Origin: Anaerostipes rhamnosivorans
GTDB taxonomy: Bacteria > Bacillota > Clostridia > Lachnospirales > Lachnospiraceae
Assembly: GCF_005280655.1 (NCBI RefSeq)
Contig: NZ_CP040058.1
Span: forward strand, 1,960,001-2,024,000
Direction: 5' to 3'
Length of the DNA: 64,000 nt
Part shown: positions 7,520 through 16,474 of the stretch, one piece after another
Layout: each line of letters begins with the position of its first letter
Numbering within the stretch: the stretch's first letter is position 1
Made by a program: the position numbers and the translations under genes
Notes under the pieces: model-generated
The model's input: the letters and a program-made list of their open reading frames with translations, nothing else
Databases searched by the model: none
What the model was told of the DNA's origin: nothing

Positions 7520-8064
7520 CTATTGTCTCTTCTCATAGAGACACATATATTTTCTTGAAGCTTCGTATACTTCTTTTTTAGTTTTAAAATCAATGATTAA
7601 GTATCTTGCACCTTGTACATATGTAAGATATAAATTTGTAATCTCATTCCAACAAATCTTTCCTATAAAACCATTACTACGAAAATAACTCTCTATACCT
7701 TCTGCATCTAATTTAATAATGGGTTTGGTCGTTTGCTTTTTGTAACCATATAAATATAATATCAGTATCAGCATGGATACAATAAGAAGAATCCATCCAA
7801 CCAATCTTAAACCGAGAGGATTTCCAGTAAGGAATCGACCCGGCCCATTAATATGATATTCCGCTAACTCTTCATTGCTGTTACTTAATATAAAAAATCC
7901 GCCCAACATAAATGCTAAAGTTATCAAAGTAAAACTCTTATACTTTTTTTATCGTTGTAAATGAGATAGATTTTGTGACTGGTTTTAGACTCTAAAGATG
8001 TACCACACCATTCACAATACAAAGCATCTTCTACACTTTCTTTCCCGCACTTCGGACAAATCAA
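7520..8064 (-). pseudogene. Zinc-ribbon membrane protein (STM3941-like) split by a frameshift in an A7 run
   Basis: Two frames join into one sensible protein. The upstream frame starts at a TTG (8064) with GGAGGG 7 bases before it and encodes a zinc ribbon (CPKCGKESVEDALYCEWCG) followed by KIYLIYNDKK. At the run of seven A (7950-7944) the sense continues only in the -1 frame, KYKSFTLITLAFMLGGFFIL, with two membrane segments and a C-terminal domain (IIKLDAEGIESYF, CWNEI) like STM3941-family proteins. Together this gives about 181 residues. In frame 0 a stop occurs within about 10 codons. The shift could be a mutation, transcriptional slippage on A7, or programmed frameshifting, since A-AAA-AAG is a classic slippery heptamer. 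The function is unknown. Confidence 0.65.
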
Positions 8065-8857
8065 TTTTTCTCCCTCCGAATTCTTTTTTGTCGTAATTAT
8101 ATTATAACATATGATTTGGATATAGAAAAAGGCTGGATATGGATGATAGTAATTTTTAATAACTTCCTTTCTCTTTTGGTTCAGACCAATGTTTTTAAGC
8201 CATTCCTTAGATCCTTGCCTTCTTAATTCTTAGAATATCGAAAAGAGATTTTCTTTTGTAACCCTAAAAATCTATTTTAACTATGGGATGCAGATAGACG
8301 CCATTCCCTCTGCAGTATATAATAATTTAAAGAAAAATCATTAGAAGTGAGAACTATGCAGAAATATTAATGGATTTTATAGAGGCGTATTGGAATTATT
8401 ATCGGATTCAATAACTTTGCTAAAAAAACTTTCTTAGTCTTCTACACAATTTTAACTTAATTGCTATACTTTCCTTAAATTACGACTTAATTATACCATC
8501 ATTAACCCATGATTTGAACCATTTAACTCATCGCTTTCAGCTTCTTCCAAAAGGGATCTTACCAAAGAATCCATAAAAATCACAGTTTTTATCATGCTAA
8601 GTATGAAGGAGGAAAAAGCCGACAACGATTTTTATCTTTTACGATGAATAATACTACCGGATGCCTAAATATGAATTGGTTACCTAAGCGATAGCGACCT
8701 TTATAGGAAAGGTTCCCATCCTTCTTTTTTTGACCCAAAATGCTTTTCCTCTTATTTAAGATATAGTAAGTGTCTGCTTAACCCAAGTGTAACATATAAG
8801 TAACATACGAAAATGATTTTGCAGTTTTTTATATAGTTCCTTCCATGTATTTACACA
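8065..8857. other. Gene-free, AT-rich intergenic region
   Basis: About 790 bases with no convincing coding frame on either strand. Around 8191-8209 the sequence GTTTTTAAGCCATTCCTTAG nearly repeats the 3' arm of the terminator at 8858-8899. A short hairpin, ACCTTT-ATAGG-AAAGGT, lies near 8697-8713. The rest looks like decayed DNA. Confidence 0.5.
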
Positions 8858-8899
8858 AAAAGGAATGGCCCAAAACCACGGTTTTAAGCCATTCCTTGA
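8858..8899 (-). terminator. Terminator of the GGGtGRT operon
   Basis: On the minus strand AAGGAATGGC pairs with GCCATTCCTT (with a further AAACC/GGTTT pairing inside) and runs into TTTTTGTG. It lies 20 bases after the stop of the GGGtGRT gene. Confidence 0.8.
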
Positions 8900-8918
8900 T
8901 ACTTTTTTTATCTTTTAT

Positions 8919-9929
8919 TTAGAACTTACCTTCTTTAGCAGCTTCTTCAATCGCAACTGCAACTGCAACGGTTGCACCTACCATCGGGTTGTTACCCATT
9001 CCGATCAGACCCATCATCTCAACGTGAGCCGGTACGGAAGAAGATCCGGCGAACTGTGCATCAGAGTGCATACGTCCCATAGTATCTGTCATACCATAAG
9101 AAGCCGGTCCTGCAGCCATGTTATCCGGATGGAGTGTACGGCCTGTACCACCGCCGGATGCAACTGAGAAGTATTTTTTACCCTGCTCGATACATTCTTT
9201 TTTATATGTACCTGCTACAGGATGCTGGAAACGAGTAGGGTTAGTAGAGTTTCCTGTGATAGAAACGTCAACGCCTTCTTTGTGCATGATTGCAACACCC
9301 TCTGTTACATCATTTGCACCATAGCAGTTAACCTTAGCTCTTAATCCTTCAGAATAAGACTTCTTAAATACTTCTTCTACTTTACCTGTAGAATAGTCCA
9401 TCTTAGTTTCAACATATGTAAATCCATTGATTCTGGAGATGATCTGTGCGGCATCTTTTCCAAGTCCGTTTAAGATAACCCTTAAAGGTTTCTGACGTAC
9501 TTTGTTTGCTTTCTCGGCAATACCGATGGCACCTTCCGCTGCCGCAAAAGACTCATGTCCTGCTAAGAATGCAAAACATTCTGTCTCTTCTTCCAAAAGC
9601 ATTTTACCTAAGTTACCGTGTCCAAGACCTACTTTTCTCTGTTCCGCAACAGATCCAGGGATACAGAATGCCTGAAGTCCCTCACCGATTGCAGCAGCAG
9701 CGTCAGCAGCTCTTGTGCAGCCTTTTTTGATTGCAATAGCGGCACCTACTGTATAGGCCCATTTTGCGTTCTCAAAACAGATCGGCTGGATGCCTTCTAC
9801 CTGAGAATAAACATCTAATCCTGCAGCTTTTGTAACTTCAGCAGCTTCTTCAATAGAATTAATACCATATTCTTTTAATACAGCAAGAATTTGTTTTTCT
9901 CTTCTCTCATATGATTCAAATAAAGCCAT
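8919..9929 (-). CDS. GGGtGRT family protein
   Basis: 336 residues. The family name motif is present as SGGGTGRTLHPDNMAAG (about residues 258-274), followed by a glycine/methionine-rich end (MMGLIGMGNNPMVGATVAVA). Members are found mainly in anaerobes next to a NifU-like scaffold, as here, and their biochemical role is not established. It is soluble, with no signal or membrane segment; the length fits the family. AGGAGG lies directly upstream of the ATG, 12 bases from the end of the NifU-like gene, so the pair is one operon with a terminator at 8858-8899. A link to iron-sulfur metabolism is inferred only from the neighbour. Confidence 0.85.
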   Translation of the reverse strand: MALFESYERREKQILAVLKEYGINSIEEAAEVTKAAGLDVYSQVEGIQPICFENAKWAYTVGAAIAIKKGCTRAADAAAAIGEGLQAFCIPGSVAEQRKVGLGHGNLGKMLLEEETECFAFLAGHESFAAAEGAIGIAEKANKVRQKPLRVILNGLGKDAAQIISRINGFTYVETKMDYSTGKVEEVFKKSYSEGLRAKVNCYGANDVTEGVAIMHKEGVDVSITGNSTNPTRFQHPVAGTYKKECIEQGKKYFSVASGGGTGRTLHPDNMAAGPASYGMTDTMGRMHSDAQFAGSSSVPAHVEMMGLIGMGNNPMVGATVAVAVAIEEAAKEGKF

Positions 9930-9941
9930 GTTCGTTACCTC

Positions 9942-10634
9942 CTATTGTTTTCTTGGGTCAATGATTTTAGCAGCATCATCTACTCTGCCGTACTGACCTT
10001 TTGCTTTGTCTAAAGCTGTCTGAGCGTCATCGCCTGCTTTGATGAAGTCCATCATCTTACCAAAGCTGACAAACTGGTATCCGATGATCTGGTCTTCTTC
10101 GTCCAGAGCGATTCCTGTAACATATCCTTCAGCCATTTCAAGGTAACGAGGTCCTTTTTTCAATGTTCCGTACATTGTACCAACCTGAGATCTTAACCCT
10201 TTTCCTAAATCTTCAAGGCCTGCACCGATTGGAAGCCCGTCCTCAGAGAATGCACTCTGTGTTCTTCCGTATACAATCTGCAAAAACAGTTCTCTCATCG
10301 CTGTATTGATAGCATCGCATACTAAGTCAGTATTTAATGCTTCTAAAATTGTTCTTCCCGGTAAAATCTCAGATGCCATAGCAGCTGAGTGAGTCATACC
10401 AGAGCATCCGATAGTCTCTACTAATGCTTCCTGGATAATTCCTTCTTTTACGTTCAGAGTTAACTTACATCCCCCCTGCTGAGGTGCGCACCATCCAATA
10501 CCGTGAGTCAGTCCAGAAATATCAGTTACGTTCTTTGCACTGATCCATTTCGCTTCTTCAGGGATTGGAGCAGCTCCGTGGTTTACACCCTGAGCTACAG
10601 TACACATTTGTTCTACTTCATGTGAATAAATCAT
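9942..10634 (-). CDS. NifU/IscU-like iron-sulfur cluster assembly scaffold
   Basis: About 230 residues from the ATG at 10634, which has AAAGGAG 7 bases upstream. The IscU-like core is visible as ETIGCSGMTHSAAMASEIL (about residues 67-85), with the conserved cysteine and following helix. Another cysteine lies upstream in GWCAPQQGGCKLTLN. The protein is longer than a minimal IscU (about 130 residues). It probably assembles or delivers an iron-sulfur cluster, perhaps to the GGGtGRT partner with which it always co-occurs as far as I know. The partner relationship is established by co-occurrence, the delivery role is inference. Confidence 0.8.
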   Translation of the reverse strand: MIYSHEVEQMCTVAQGVNHGAAPIPEEAKWISAKNVTDISGLTHGIGWCAPQQGGCKLTLNVKEGIIQEALVETIGCSGMTHSAAMASEILPGRTILEALNTDLVCDAINTAMRELFLQIVYGRTQSAFSEDGLPIGAGLEDLGKGLRSQVGTMYGTLKKGPRYLEMAEGYVTGIALDEEDQIIGYQFVSFGKMMDFIKAGDDAQTALDKAKGQYGRVDDAAKIIDPRKQ

Positions 10635-10798
10635 GTTGAAACTCCTTTCAGTGAATAAATAATAAACATTCCACACTCATATGTAAGTAATGTTTTTAAG
10701 CTCATTTGCTCTAGTTTATTTTATCATATTGTTAAAATTAAAACAAGAAATTATCTCAATAACTTTGTTATGTTTTGTAATTTTTCGCGGAAATTATT

Positions 10799-12076
10799 TT
10801 AGGACAATAATCTTGGAAAACCGTTTTCGCCGAGCATCCCAAGCATAGCCCTGTATTCTGTTTTCATGTTCTGATAGATGTCTGACAGGTAAACACCGTT
10901 GGCATTAATTTGATCCATCAATGTATCATAATTGGAAACAACTGCCTCCGTAACTTCCGGGCATATCTTGTTTCTCTCTGCCATGTCGTTTAAGATCTTG
11001 ATAGTCTGTTCTTTGGAGAACACCTGCTTATAACTTCGCTTTCGTATAAGAGCGCTGACAATGTCTGCCACGGCGCAGATCCTCTCCTCCTTAGAAAGGT
11101 CTTCCCCATGAAGCCCCAGAGGGTAGCCTGACCCGTCTAATTTTTCATGATGTCTGACTGCGATCCTATAGATGTCTGGGTGAACATACTCCTCCAGGAT
11201 CTTTCCGCTCTCCACCACATGCTGCTTCATGATCTCAAACTCTTCCGGTGTCAGAGCTCCCGGTTTTTCAAGAATTTCCACCGGAGTGGAAACCTTGCCC
11301 ACATCGTGTAGGAGCGCACCGTAATAAAGACACTTCTTCTGACTGTCTGTAAGCTCCATTACATCCGCTATGGCCATACTGGCGTTTACCGTAGTAATTG
11401 TATGCAGCACCATAAATTCGCTTCTGAAATCGATAGAGTAGGCAAGCATCTCAAGATAAGTGCGCTGTTCTTTCTCGGAAAACTGCATCTGTTCCACGCG
11501 CTCTTCGATCTCATCCAAAAACCGTTCGGAAGTGAGCTGGTCCCTGATGTGCTTTTTCTCATCTGCGGCGATCAGCAGTTCCACTGCTTCTGCAGAAAAT
11601 ACAGTTCCCTTCTTCTGTCTGATTTCATGCTTTATCTCTGATTTCATCTGCCATAATTGGTCTGCCCGGTCCGCCAGGTGAATAATATCCGCAAAAAGCA
11701 AGGAATTCCCGGTGACACCGTTATCTTTTAGGCATTTGTAGTCAGCGTGATGGTATAATACCGCCTCCACATAGTCATCCAGCGGTGCGAACATCTTAAG
11801 GAACAGACTTCCATAAATAGAATGTTCCCACACGTTTCCTGACTCAAACTTTACAATACAGTCAATCTCTTCTGTCTTATATGCCCCGATATCGTGGATC
11901 AGGCAGGTCAGAAGGATATTCTTGACCACGTCCTTTGGAAGTTCCCTCCCACTCTCTTCTAAAATCTGAAGTGCAATGTAGGCAACCCGCTCTCCGTGCT
12001 CTATGAGACGGGGATCCACCCGGTTTAATGTCCTCTTGATAATCCCCCAGACATTTTTGCTTCTGATCGCATACAT
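10799..12076 (-). CDS. Tandem HD / HD-GYP domain protein
   Basis: 425 residues. An N-terminal HD domain has HDIGAYKTEE at about residue 61 and YHHADYK near 113. The C-terminal half is a full HD-GYP domain: HDVGKVSTP (about 256) and HHEKLDGSGYP (about 309). HD-GYP proteins hydrolyse cyclic-di-GMP or related dinucleotides; the metal-binding histidines and GYP motif are intact, so the enzyme is probably active. The last gene of an apparent operon with topB, a beta-helix transferase and a lipoprotein (47-base gap upstream). No GGDEF cyclase is in the window. A second, shorter HD-GYP protein is encoded at 39879-40487. Confidence 0.8.
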   Translation of the reverse strand: MYAIRSKNVWGIIKRTLNRVDPRLIEHGERVAYIALQILEESGRELPKDVVKNILLTCLIHDIGAYKTEEIDCIVKFESGNVWEHSIYGSLFLKMFAPLDDYVEAVLYHHADYKCLKDNGVTGNSLLFADIIHLADRADQLWQMKSEIKHEIRQKKGTVFSAEAVELLIAADEKKHIRDQLTSERFLDEIEERVEQMQFSEKEQRTYLEMLAYSIDFRSEFMVLHTITTVNASMAIADVMELTDSQKKCLYYGALLHDVGKVSTPVEILEKPGALTPEEFEIMKQHVVESGKILEEYVHPDIYRIAVRHHEKLDGSGYPLGLHGEDLSKEERICAVADIVSALIRKRSYKQVFSKEQTIKILNDMAERNKICPEVTEAVVSNYDTLMDQINANGVYLSDIYQNMKTEYRAMLGMLGENGFPRLLS

Positions 12077-12123
12077 AAAATTCTATCCCCTTTTATCCCT
12101 TCTTTTCTCTCTCTAATTTTGAT

Positions 12124-12999
12124 TTATTTTAAAAGCTTCTTGATCTTTGAAAATGTCTTATCACTGACTGTGTAAAAGTCCTGGCTTCCTGACTTGTCTG
12201 TAATACATAATTCCTTGCTGTCTGAAAGAGACAGTGTCGTCACCGTGCCCTGAGTGTAGAAACGGTATTCTGTCCATTTGGAGGCATCATGCTTTCCTTT
12301 CGCTTTGTCCGCTTTCTCCAAAAGATTTGCTGTCTTGATGGCAGTGTCATTAAACTTTAAATCCTTATCCGTGACGATCAACGCTGCGTCCTTCATCCTG
12401 TCAATGGATGAGGCATATCTTTTTTCATTTTCTGCGTCGATTAATCCATCTCCGATCACACTTGCATTGTCAAAACAATACACATTTTCAGGGATTGAGT
12501 CAAATACAATGTAGCTGTTGCCGTAAACCTTAAATTCGTAGGTCGTATTATCTTCATCAATTAACGCATAAGAATAAATGCTGCCTGAGTAATTTTCCCT
12601 TAAGTCAGTAACCGTAAGGCCGATGATCCGGTAAGCATTTTTGACGATATTTTTCACATAGCTGCAGACAGGTTCATTGGTGACAGCGAAGCTTTTAAAT
12701 TGTTTTCCTTTTTGAATCCGGACAAAGTCCGTCTTGGAAATGGTGCTTCCTTCCACTTCTTTTTTATACGAGGCTAACTTCTGATCGCCGGTATACTCAT
12801 GGATCTCTTTGATCTTTTTGTCCAGTGAATCTTCCCTGGCTCTTGATTTTTTTAAGTCCTGGGTCAGCTTTTCATTCTGGTCCTGGAGCTTCTGATAGTA
12901 TTCTGATTCAATGATTTCCTGTTTGGATGCTTTCCCGCATGCGGAAAGCGCAAAAGAAACGCAGATTAAAAGCGACAGCGTCATCATTCTTTTTCTCAT
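12124..12999 (-). CDS. Coiled-coil lipoprotein of unknown function
   Basis: 291 residues. The N-terminus is a lipoprotein signal: MRKRMM, a hydrophobic core and the lipobox ALSAC with the modified Cys near residue 21. A heptad-like coiled coil follows (about residues 30-70, EYYQKLQDQNEKLTQDLKK). The remainder is a mixed alpha/beta extracytoplasmic domain with no motif that I recognise. It should be anchored to the outer face of the membrane. GAAAGGA lies upstream of the ATG and the preceding gene ends 22 bases away, which suggests co-transcription with topB and the acyltransferase-like gene. Confidence 0.75.
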   Translation of the reverse strand: MRKRMMTLSLLICVSFALSACGKASKQEIIESEYYQKLQDQNEKLTQDLKKSRAREDSLDKKIKEIHEYTGDQKLASYKKEVEGSTISKTDFVRIQKGKQFKSFAVTNEPVCSYVKNIVKNAYRIIGLTVTDLRENYSGSIYSYALIDEDNTTYEFKVYGNSYIVFDSIPENVYCFDNASVIGDGLIDAENEKRYASSIDRMKDAALIVTDKDLKFNDTAIKTANLLEKADKAKGKHDASKWTEYRFYTQGTVTTLSLSDSKELCITDKSGSQDFYTVSDKTFSKIKKLLK

Positions 13000-13021
13000 G
13001 CTGTGAAATCCTTTCTTTGTC

Positions 13022-13696
13022 TTATTGTTTCTGGGCGATCTCCCCTGCTTTTTTATAAATACTGTTTTCCTCTATATAACCTCTTACCATGGAAAGTGGG
13101 TAAATGTTCGTGTTAGCTCCCACGATAGAGCCTGGATTTAAAACAGTACCGCATCCCACCTCTACATGGTCACCCAGGATGGCACCTATTTTCTTTCTTC
13201 CGGTCTCAATCTTCTCCTCCCCGCACTTGATCACTACGTTTGTCTTGTCGGACTTCACATTGGAGGTGATGGAACCTGCACCCATGTGGGATTTATATCC
13301 CAAAATAGAATCCCCTACGTAATTATAATGCGGAACCTGTACATGATTAAACAAGATATCATTTTTAATCTCTGTGGAATTTCCCACCACACAGTTTTCC
13401 CCGATCAGCGCATTGCCCCGGATAAAAGCTCCCGGCCTTACCTCTGTGCCTGCCCCGATGATGGTCGGTCCGTTGATCTCCGCGGTCCTTGCAACTGTAG
13501 CTGACTTTGCGATCCACACATCATCTCCGATCTGTTCGAATTCTTCTTTAGAAAGCGTTGGCCCTGTCTTTAAGATAAAATCACCGATCAGTGCCAGAAC
13601 CTCCCATGGATATGTAGTCTGCTCAAATAGTTCCTTTGCGATGGTCTGGTCCATATCTTTAAAAATTTGCTGATTTGTCAGTTGTTTCAATTTCAT
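13022..13696 (-). CDS. Left-handed beta-helix (hexapeptide repeat) protein, GlmU C-domain-like
   Basis: 224 residues. From about residue 60 on, the sequence has hexapeptide-type repeats (IAKSATVARTAEINGPTIIG and later IGENCVVGNSTEIKN), folding as a left-handed beta-helix. GAGSITSNVKSDKTNV matches the acetyl-CoA-binding region of GlmU and its relatives, and KKIGAILGDHVEVGCG is typical too. There is no N-terminal uridylyltransferase domain, so it is an acetyltransferase-like half protein; sugar-nucleotide acetylation is plausible but the substrate is unknown. AAAGGTGA lies just upstream. The ATG overlaps the stop of topB by four bases, so translation is coupled. Confidence 0.75.
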   Translation of the reverse strand: MKLKQLTNQQIFKDMDQTIAKELFEQTTYPWEVLALIGDFILKTGPTLSKEEFEQIGDDVWIAKSATVARTAEINGPTIIGAGTEVRPGAFIRGNALIGENCVVGNSTEIKNDILFNHVQVPHYNYVGDSILGYKSHMGAGSITSNVKSDKTNVVIKCGEEKIETGRKKIGAILGDHVEVGCGTVLNPGSIVGANTNIYPLSMVRGYIEENSIYKKAGEIAQKQ

Positions 13697-15681
13697 TCAC
13701 CTTTCCCTTTCTTGGTATTATAATACTGAGCGGTCTGATCAAACATCTGGCGCAGTACATACTGATGATTGGTCTTTTTCACTAAATCTGTATGCTTCGC
13801 CACAAAATGATTCAGCTTCTTCATATATTCTTCTTCGCTGACCGTGCCCTCCGCCACATAGGTAAGACCCTTCTCCCAGCTGGCTGTCAGCTCCGGATTC
13901 AGAAGGGATTGAATGGATCCCCTGACTACGTCAAAGATCATCTCCCCCATAAGTGTGGGCGTCACCGTCTGCGTCTTTTTGTTCAGTGCAATGTACTTGT
14001 TATTAATCAGTTTCTTGACGATCTCAGCCCGTGTGGCACTGGTGCCGATGCCGCTTCCCTTGATCTGTGCCCTCAGATCCTCATCTTCGATCAGCTGCCC
14101 GGCATTCTCCATGGCAAGGATTAGGGATCCGGAATTATAGCGCTTCGGCGGTGTTGTGGTTCCATCCTTGATCAGATGCTTTTTAATCGGAAGCTTCATT
14201 CCCTTTTTCAGGGAAAGAATGGCGTCAATCTGTTCTTTTGAAACAGAATCTTCCTTTTTGGCTTCTTTTCCGCCGGCTACCGTAAGATATCCGGGATCCA
14301 CAAGCAGCTTAAAGTTAGCCGTGAAGGTTTCGCCTGCTGTTTTTGTAACAAGCTTTATCTTAGAATATACAGCCGGAGGCAGAAAGATACATAGAAACCG
14401 CCGGACAATCACTTCATACACCTTTTGTCCGGTCTGCGAGATACTTTTTAAATTGTTCAGGGCCTGTCCTGTAGGAATAATGGCATAATGGTCTGTGATC
14501 TTTTTATCATCCACATACCTGGTTTTGGCAAGCCCCGTGTAGGACTTTTTTTCCAGGATGTCCGCTGCCGTTTCCGACAAGATCCCATAATTCTTTAAGC
14601 CTGATAGATTTTTATAGATTTCCTTGCTGACGGCCGTGGACAAGACCCTCGCGTCGGTCCTTGGATAAGTGACCAGCTTTTTTTCATACAGCTCTTGTAC
14701 GATTTTTAAGGTCTCATCAGGGCTTAGCTTAAACATCTTAGAGCATTGATTCTGAAGCTCTGCAAGATTGTATAAAAGCGGCGGATTCTTTTTCTCCTGG
14801 CGTTTTGTGGAAGCTTCCACGACCGTCTCCATGCCGGATGCTTCCTCAATCTCTTTTATAAAGGCTTGTGCGTCCTCTTTTTTCAGAAAACCGTTGTCCT
14901 TGTATAATTTCTTTGATTCAAAATACCTGGATCCTTTGACCGCCTTCCACTCGGACTCGATTTTAACACCCTGAGGTGTGATATGAGAGAGCACCTTATA
15001 AAACGGTGTGGGCACGAAGCCCCTGATCTCTCTTTCTCTTTTGACGATCATCCCGAGAACGCAGGTCATAACCCGTCCCACTGCCACCACGACACTTCTC
15101 TTCTGCTTCATAAAGTTTCCCAGCGTCCATCCATACTTTAATGTCAAAACCCTGGAGAAATTGATCCCCATCAAATAGTCTTCCTTGGCTCTTAAATACG
15201 CGGCAGACGCCAGGTTATCATACTCATCTAAGTCTTTGGCCTCCCGAACACCCCGGAGTACCTCCTCCTTTGTCTGGGAGTCAATCCAGACCCTCTTCTT
15301 CCGCTTTCCCGTCACGTGGGCTTCCTGGTCCACCAGCCGGTAGATATATTCCCCTTCCCGTCCGGAGTCAGTACAAACATAGATGGTATCGATATCTTCC
15401 CTGTTCAGAAGGGAACTCACGATGTCATACTGCTTCTTCACCGCCGGGATGATCTCGTACTTAAAATCTTCAGGAAGAAACGGCAGTGTTTCCAGTTCCC
15501 AGCGTTTCAGCTTTGGATCATACTTGTCCGGATATGACATAGTGACCAGGTGACCCACGCACCATGTGATCACAGTATTTTCACTCTCAAGATATCCGTC
15601 TCTGCTGGACGGTTTTAGGTCTAATGCGTTGGCAAATTCTCTCGCCACACTTGGTTTTTCGGTAATAAATAATGACTTCAA
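13693..15681 (-). CDS. topB: DNA topoisomerase III (type IA)
   Basis: About 662 residues. The Toprim domain opens the protein (LFITEKPSVAREFANAL) and continues with VCTDSGREGEYIYR, the acidic D-x-x-R-E-G-E motif. The catalytic tyrosine is in LVTYPRTDARVLS. It relaxes negative supercoils and decatenates DNA. The C-terminal zinc domains of long topoisomerases are absent, as is usual for TopB. I prefer the TTG at 15681, which gives the family-typical beginning and has AGGA about 7 bases upstream. An ATG at 15699 would add six residues but has no ribosome site. It heads the operon with the beta-helix protein, lipoprotein and HD-GYP gene. Confidence 0.9.
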   Translation of the reverse strand: MKSLFITEKPSVAREFANALDLKPSSRDGYLESENTVITWCVGHLVTMSYPDKYDPKLKRWELETLPFLPEDFKYEIIPAVKKQYDIVSSLLNREDIDTIYVCTDSGREGEYIYRLVDQEAHVTGKRKKRVWIDSQTKEEVLRGVREAKDLDEYDNLASAAYLRAKEDYLMGINFSRVLTLKYGWTLGNFMKQKRSVVVAVGRVMTCVLGMIVKREREIRGFVPTPFYKVLSHITPQGVKIESEWKAVKGSRYFESKKLYKDNGFLKKEDAQAFIKEIEEASGMETVVEASTKRQEKKNPPLLYNLAELQNQCSKMFKLSPDETLKIVQELYEKKLVTYPRTDARVLSTAVSKEIYKNLSGLKNYGILSETAADILEKKSYTGLAKTRYVDDKKITDHYAIIPTGQALNNLKSISQTGQKVYEVIVRRFLCIFLPPAVYSKIKLVTKTAGETFTANFKLLVDPGYLTVAGGKEAKKEDSVSKEQIDAILSLKKGMKLPIKKHLIKDGTTTPPKRYNSGSLILAMENAGQLIEDEDLRAQIKGSGIGTSATRAEIVKKLINNKYIALNKKTQTVTPTLMGEMIFDVVRGSIQSLLNPELTASWEKGLTYVAEGTVSEEEYMKKLNHFVAKHTDLVKKTNHQYVLRQMFDQTAQYYNTKKGKGE

Positions 15682-15785
15682 ACGTAATCCTGCTTTCATT
15701 TTTTTCTTTTGCTATTATACCATATTTAAGTCTCCTGTGATACAATAATATCCAGAGATAAAATCAGCAAAGGAGTGTGTTTGAT

Positions 15786-16421
15786 ATGAGTATGGAAAAA
15801 GCAAATGAAGTAACTGCGGCAACAATTATCAAGAACATGGAAAAAAGAAACTTCACAGGGGTTTACTGTGCTACAAAAGAAGAAGCTTTAGAACAGGCTT
15901 TATCCTACATAGAAAAGGGATCAGTCGTTTCATGGGGAGGCTCCATGAGTGTTGCAGAGATCGGCCTTTTGGATGCCGTAAAGAATTCTGCCGATTATGA
16001 AGTGGTAGACCGGGCGGCAGCCAAGAACTATGAGGAACAGCGTCAGATTTATGCCAAAGCCGTTCTGGCGGATACTTATCTTATGAGTACAAATGCCATC
16101 ACCCTGGAAGGAGAACTGATCAATATTGACGGTTCCGGAAACCGGGTTGGATGCTTAAGCTACGGTCCTAGACAGGTAATCCTGATTGTCGGAATGAATA
16201 AGGTCGTAAGCACCGTAGAAGAGGGTGTGCACCGCACAAGAAGCAAAGCTGCCTGTCCAAATACCATCCGTCTGGGGCTTACGACCCCTTGTTCCATCAC
16301 CGGACACTGCGGAGAATGTTATGGTGATTCTTCCATCTGTTCCCACCTGCTGATCACAAGAAGATGCGGACAGAAAGACCGTATTAAGATCATCTTAGTA
16401 GGGGAAGATCTGGGATATTAA
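15786..16421 (+). CDS. LUD-domain (LutC/DUF162-like) protein
   Basis: About 211 residues; the ATG at 15786 follows AAAGGAG with a 10-base spacer (a GTG at 15777 overlaps the ribosome site). The sequence matches the LUD fold: VVSWGGSMSVAEIGLLDAV, then LADTYLMSTNAITLEGELIN and INIDGSGNRVGCLSYGP. LUD proteins take part in lactate utilisation (LutB/LutC) in other bacteria, but stand-alone copies in Clostridia have no assigned reaction. The C-terminus is cysteine-rich (CGECYGDSSICSH), which could hold a metal. It is monocistronic on the plus strand, ends in a strong terminator, and is about 7 kb from the lactate locus, so a role there is only a guess. Confidence 0.75.
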   Translation: MSMEKANEVTAATIIKNMEKRNFTGVYCATKEEALEQALSYIEKGSVVSWGGSMSVAEIGLLDAVKNSADYEVVDRAAAKNYEEQRQIYAKAVLADTYLMSTNAITLEGELINIDGSGNRVGCLSYGPRQVILIVGMNKVVSTVEEGVHRTRSKAACPNTIRLGLTTPCSITGHCGECYGDSSICSHLLITRRCGQKDRIKIILVGEDLGY

Positions 16422-16430
16422 ATCCTTAAG

Positions 16431-16474
16431 ACCGCGGTGTATGACCAAATTAGACACACCGCGGGTTCTTTTTT
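16431..16474 (+). terminator. Bidirectional intrinsic terminator
   Basis: CCGCGGTGT (16432-16440) pairs with ACACCGCGG (16456-16464), followed by TTCTTTTTTT. It ends the LUD gene and, read the other way, sits at the stop of the HAD gene. Confidence 0.85.
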
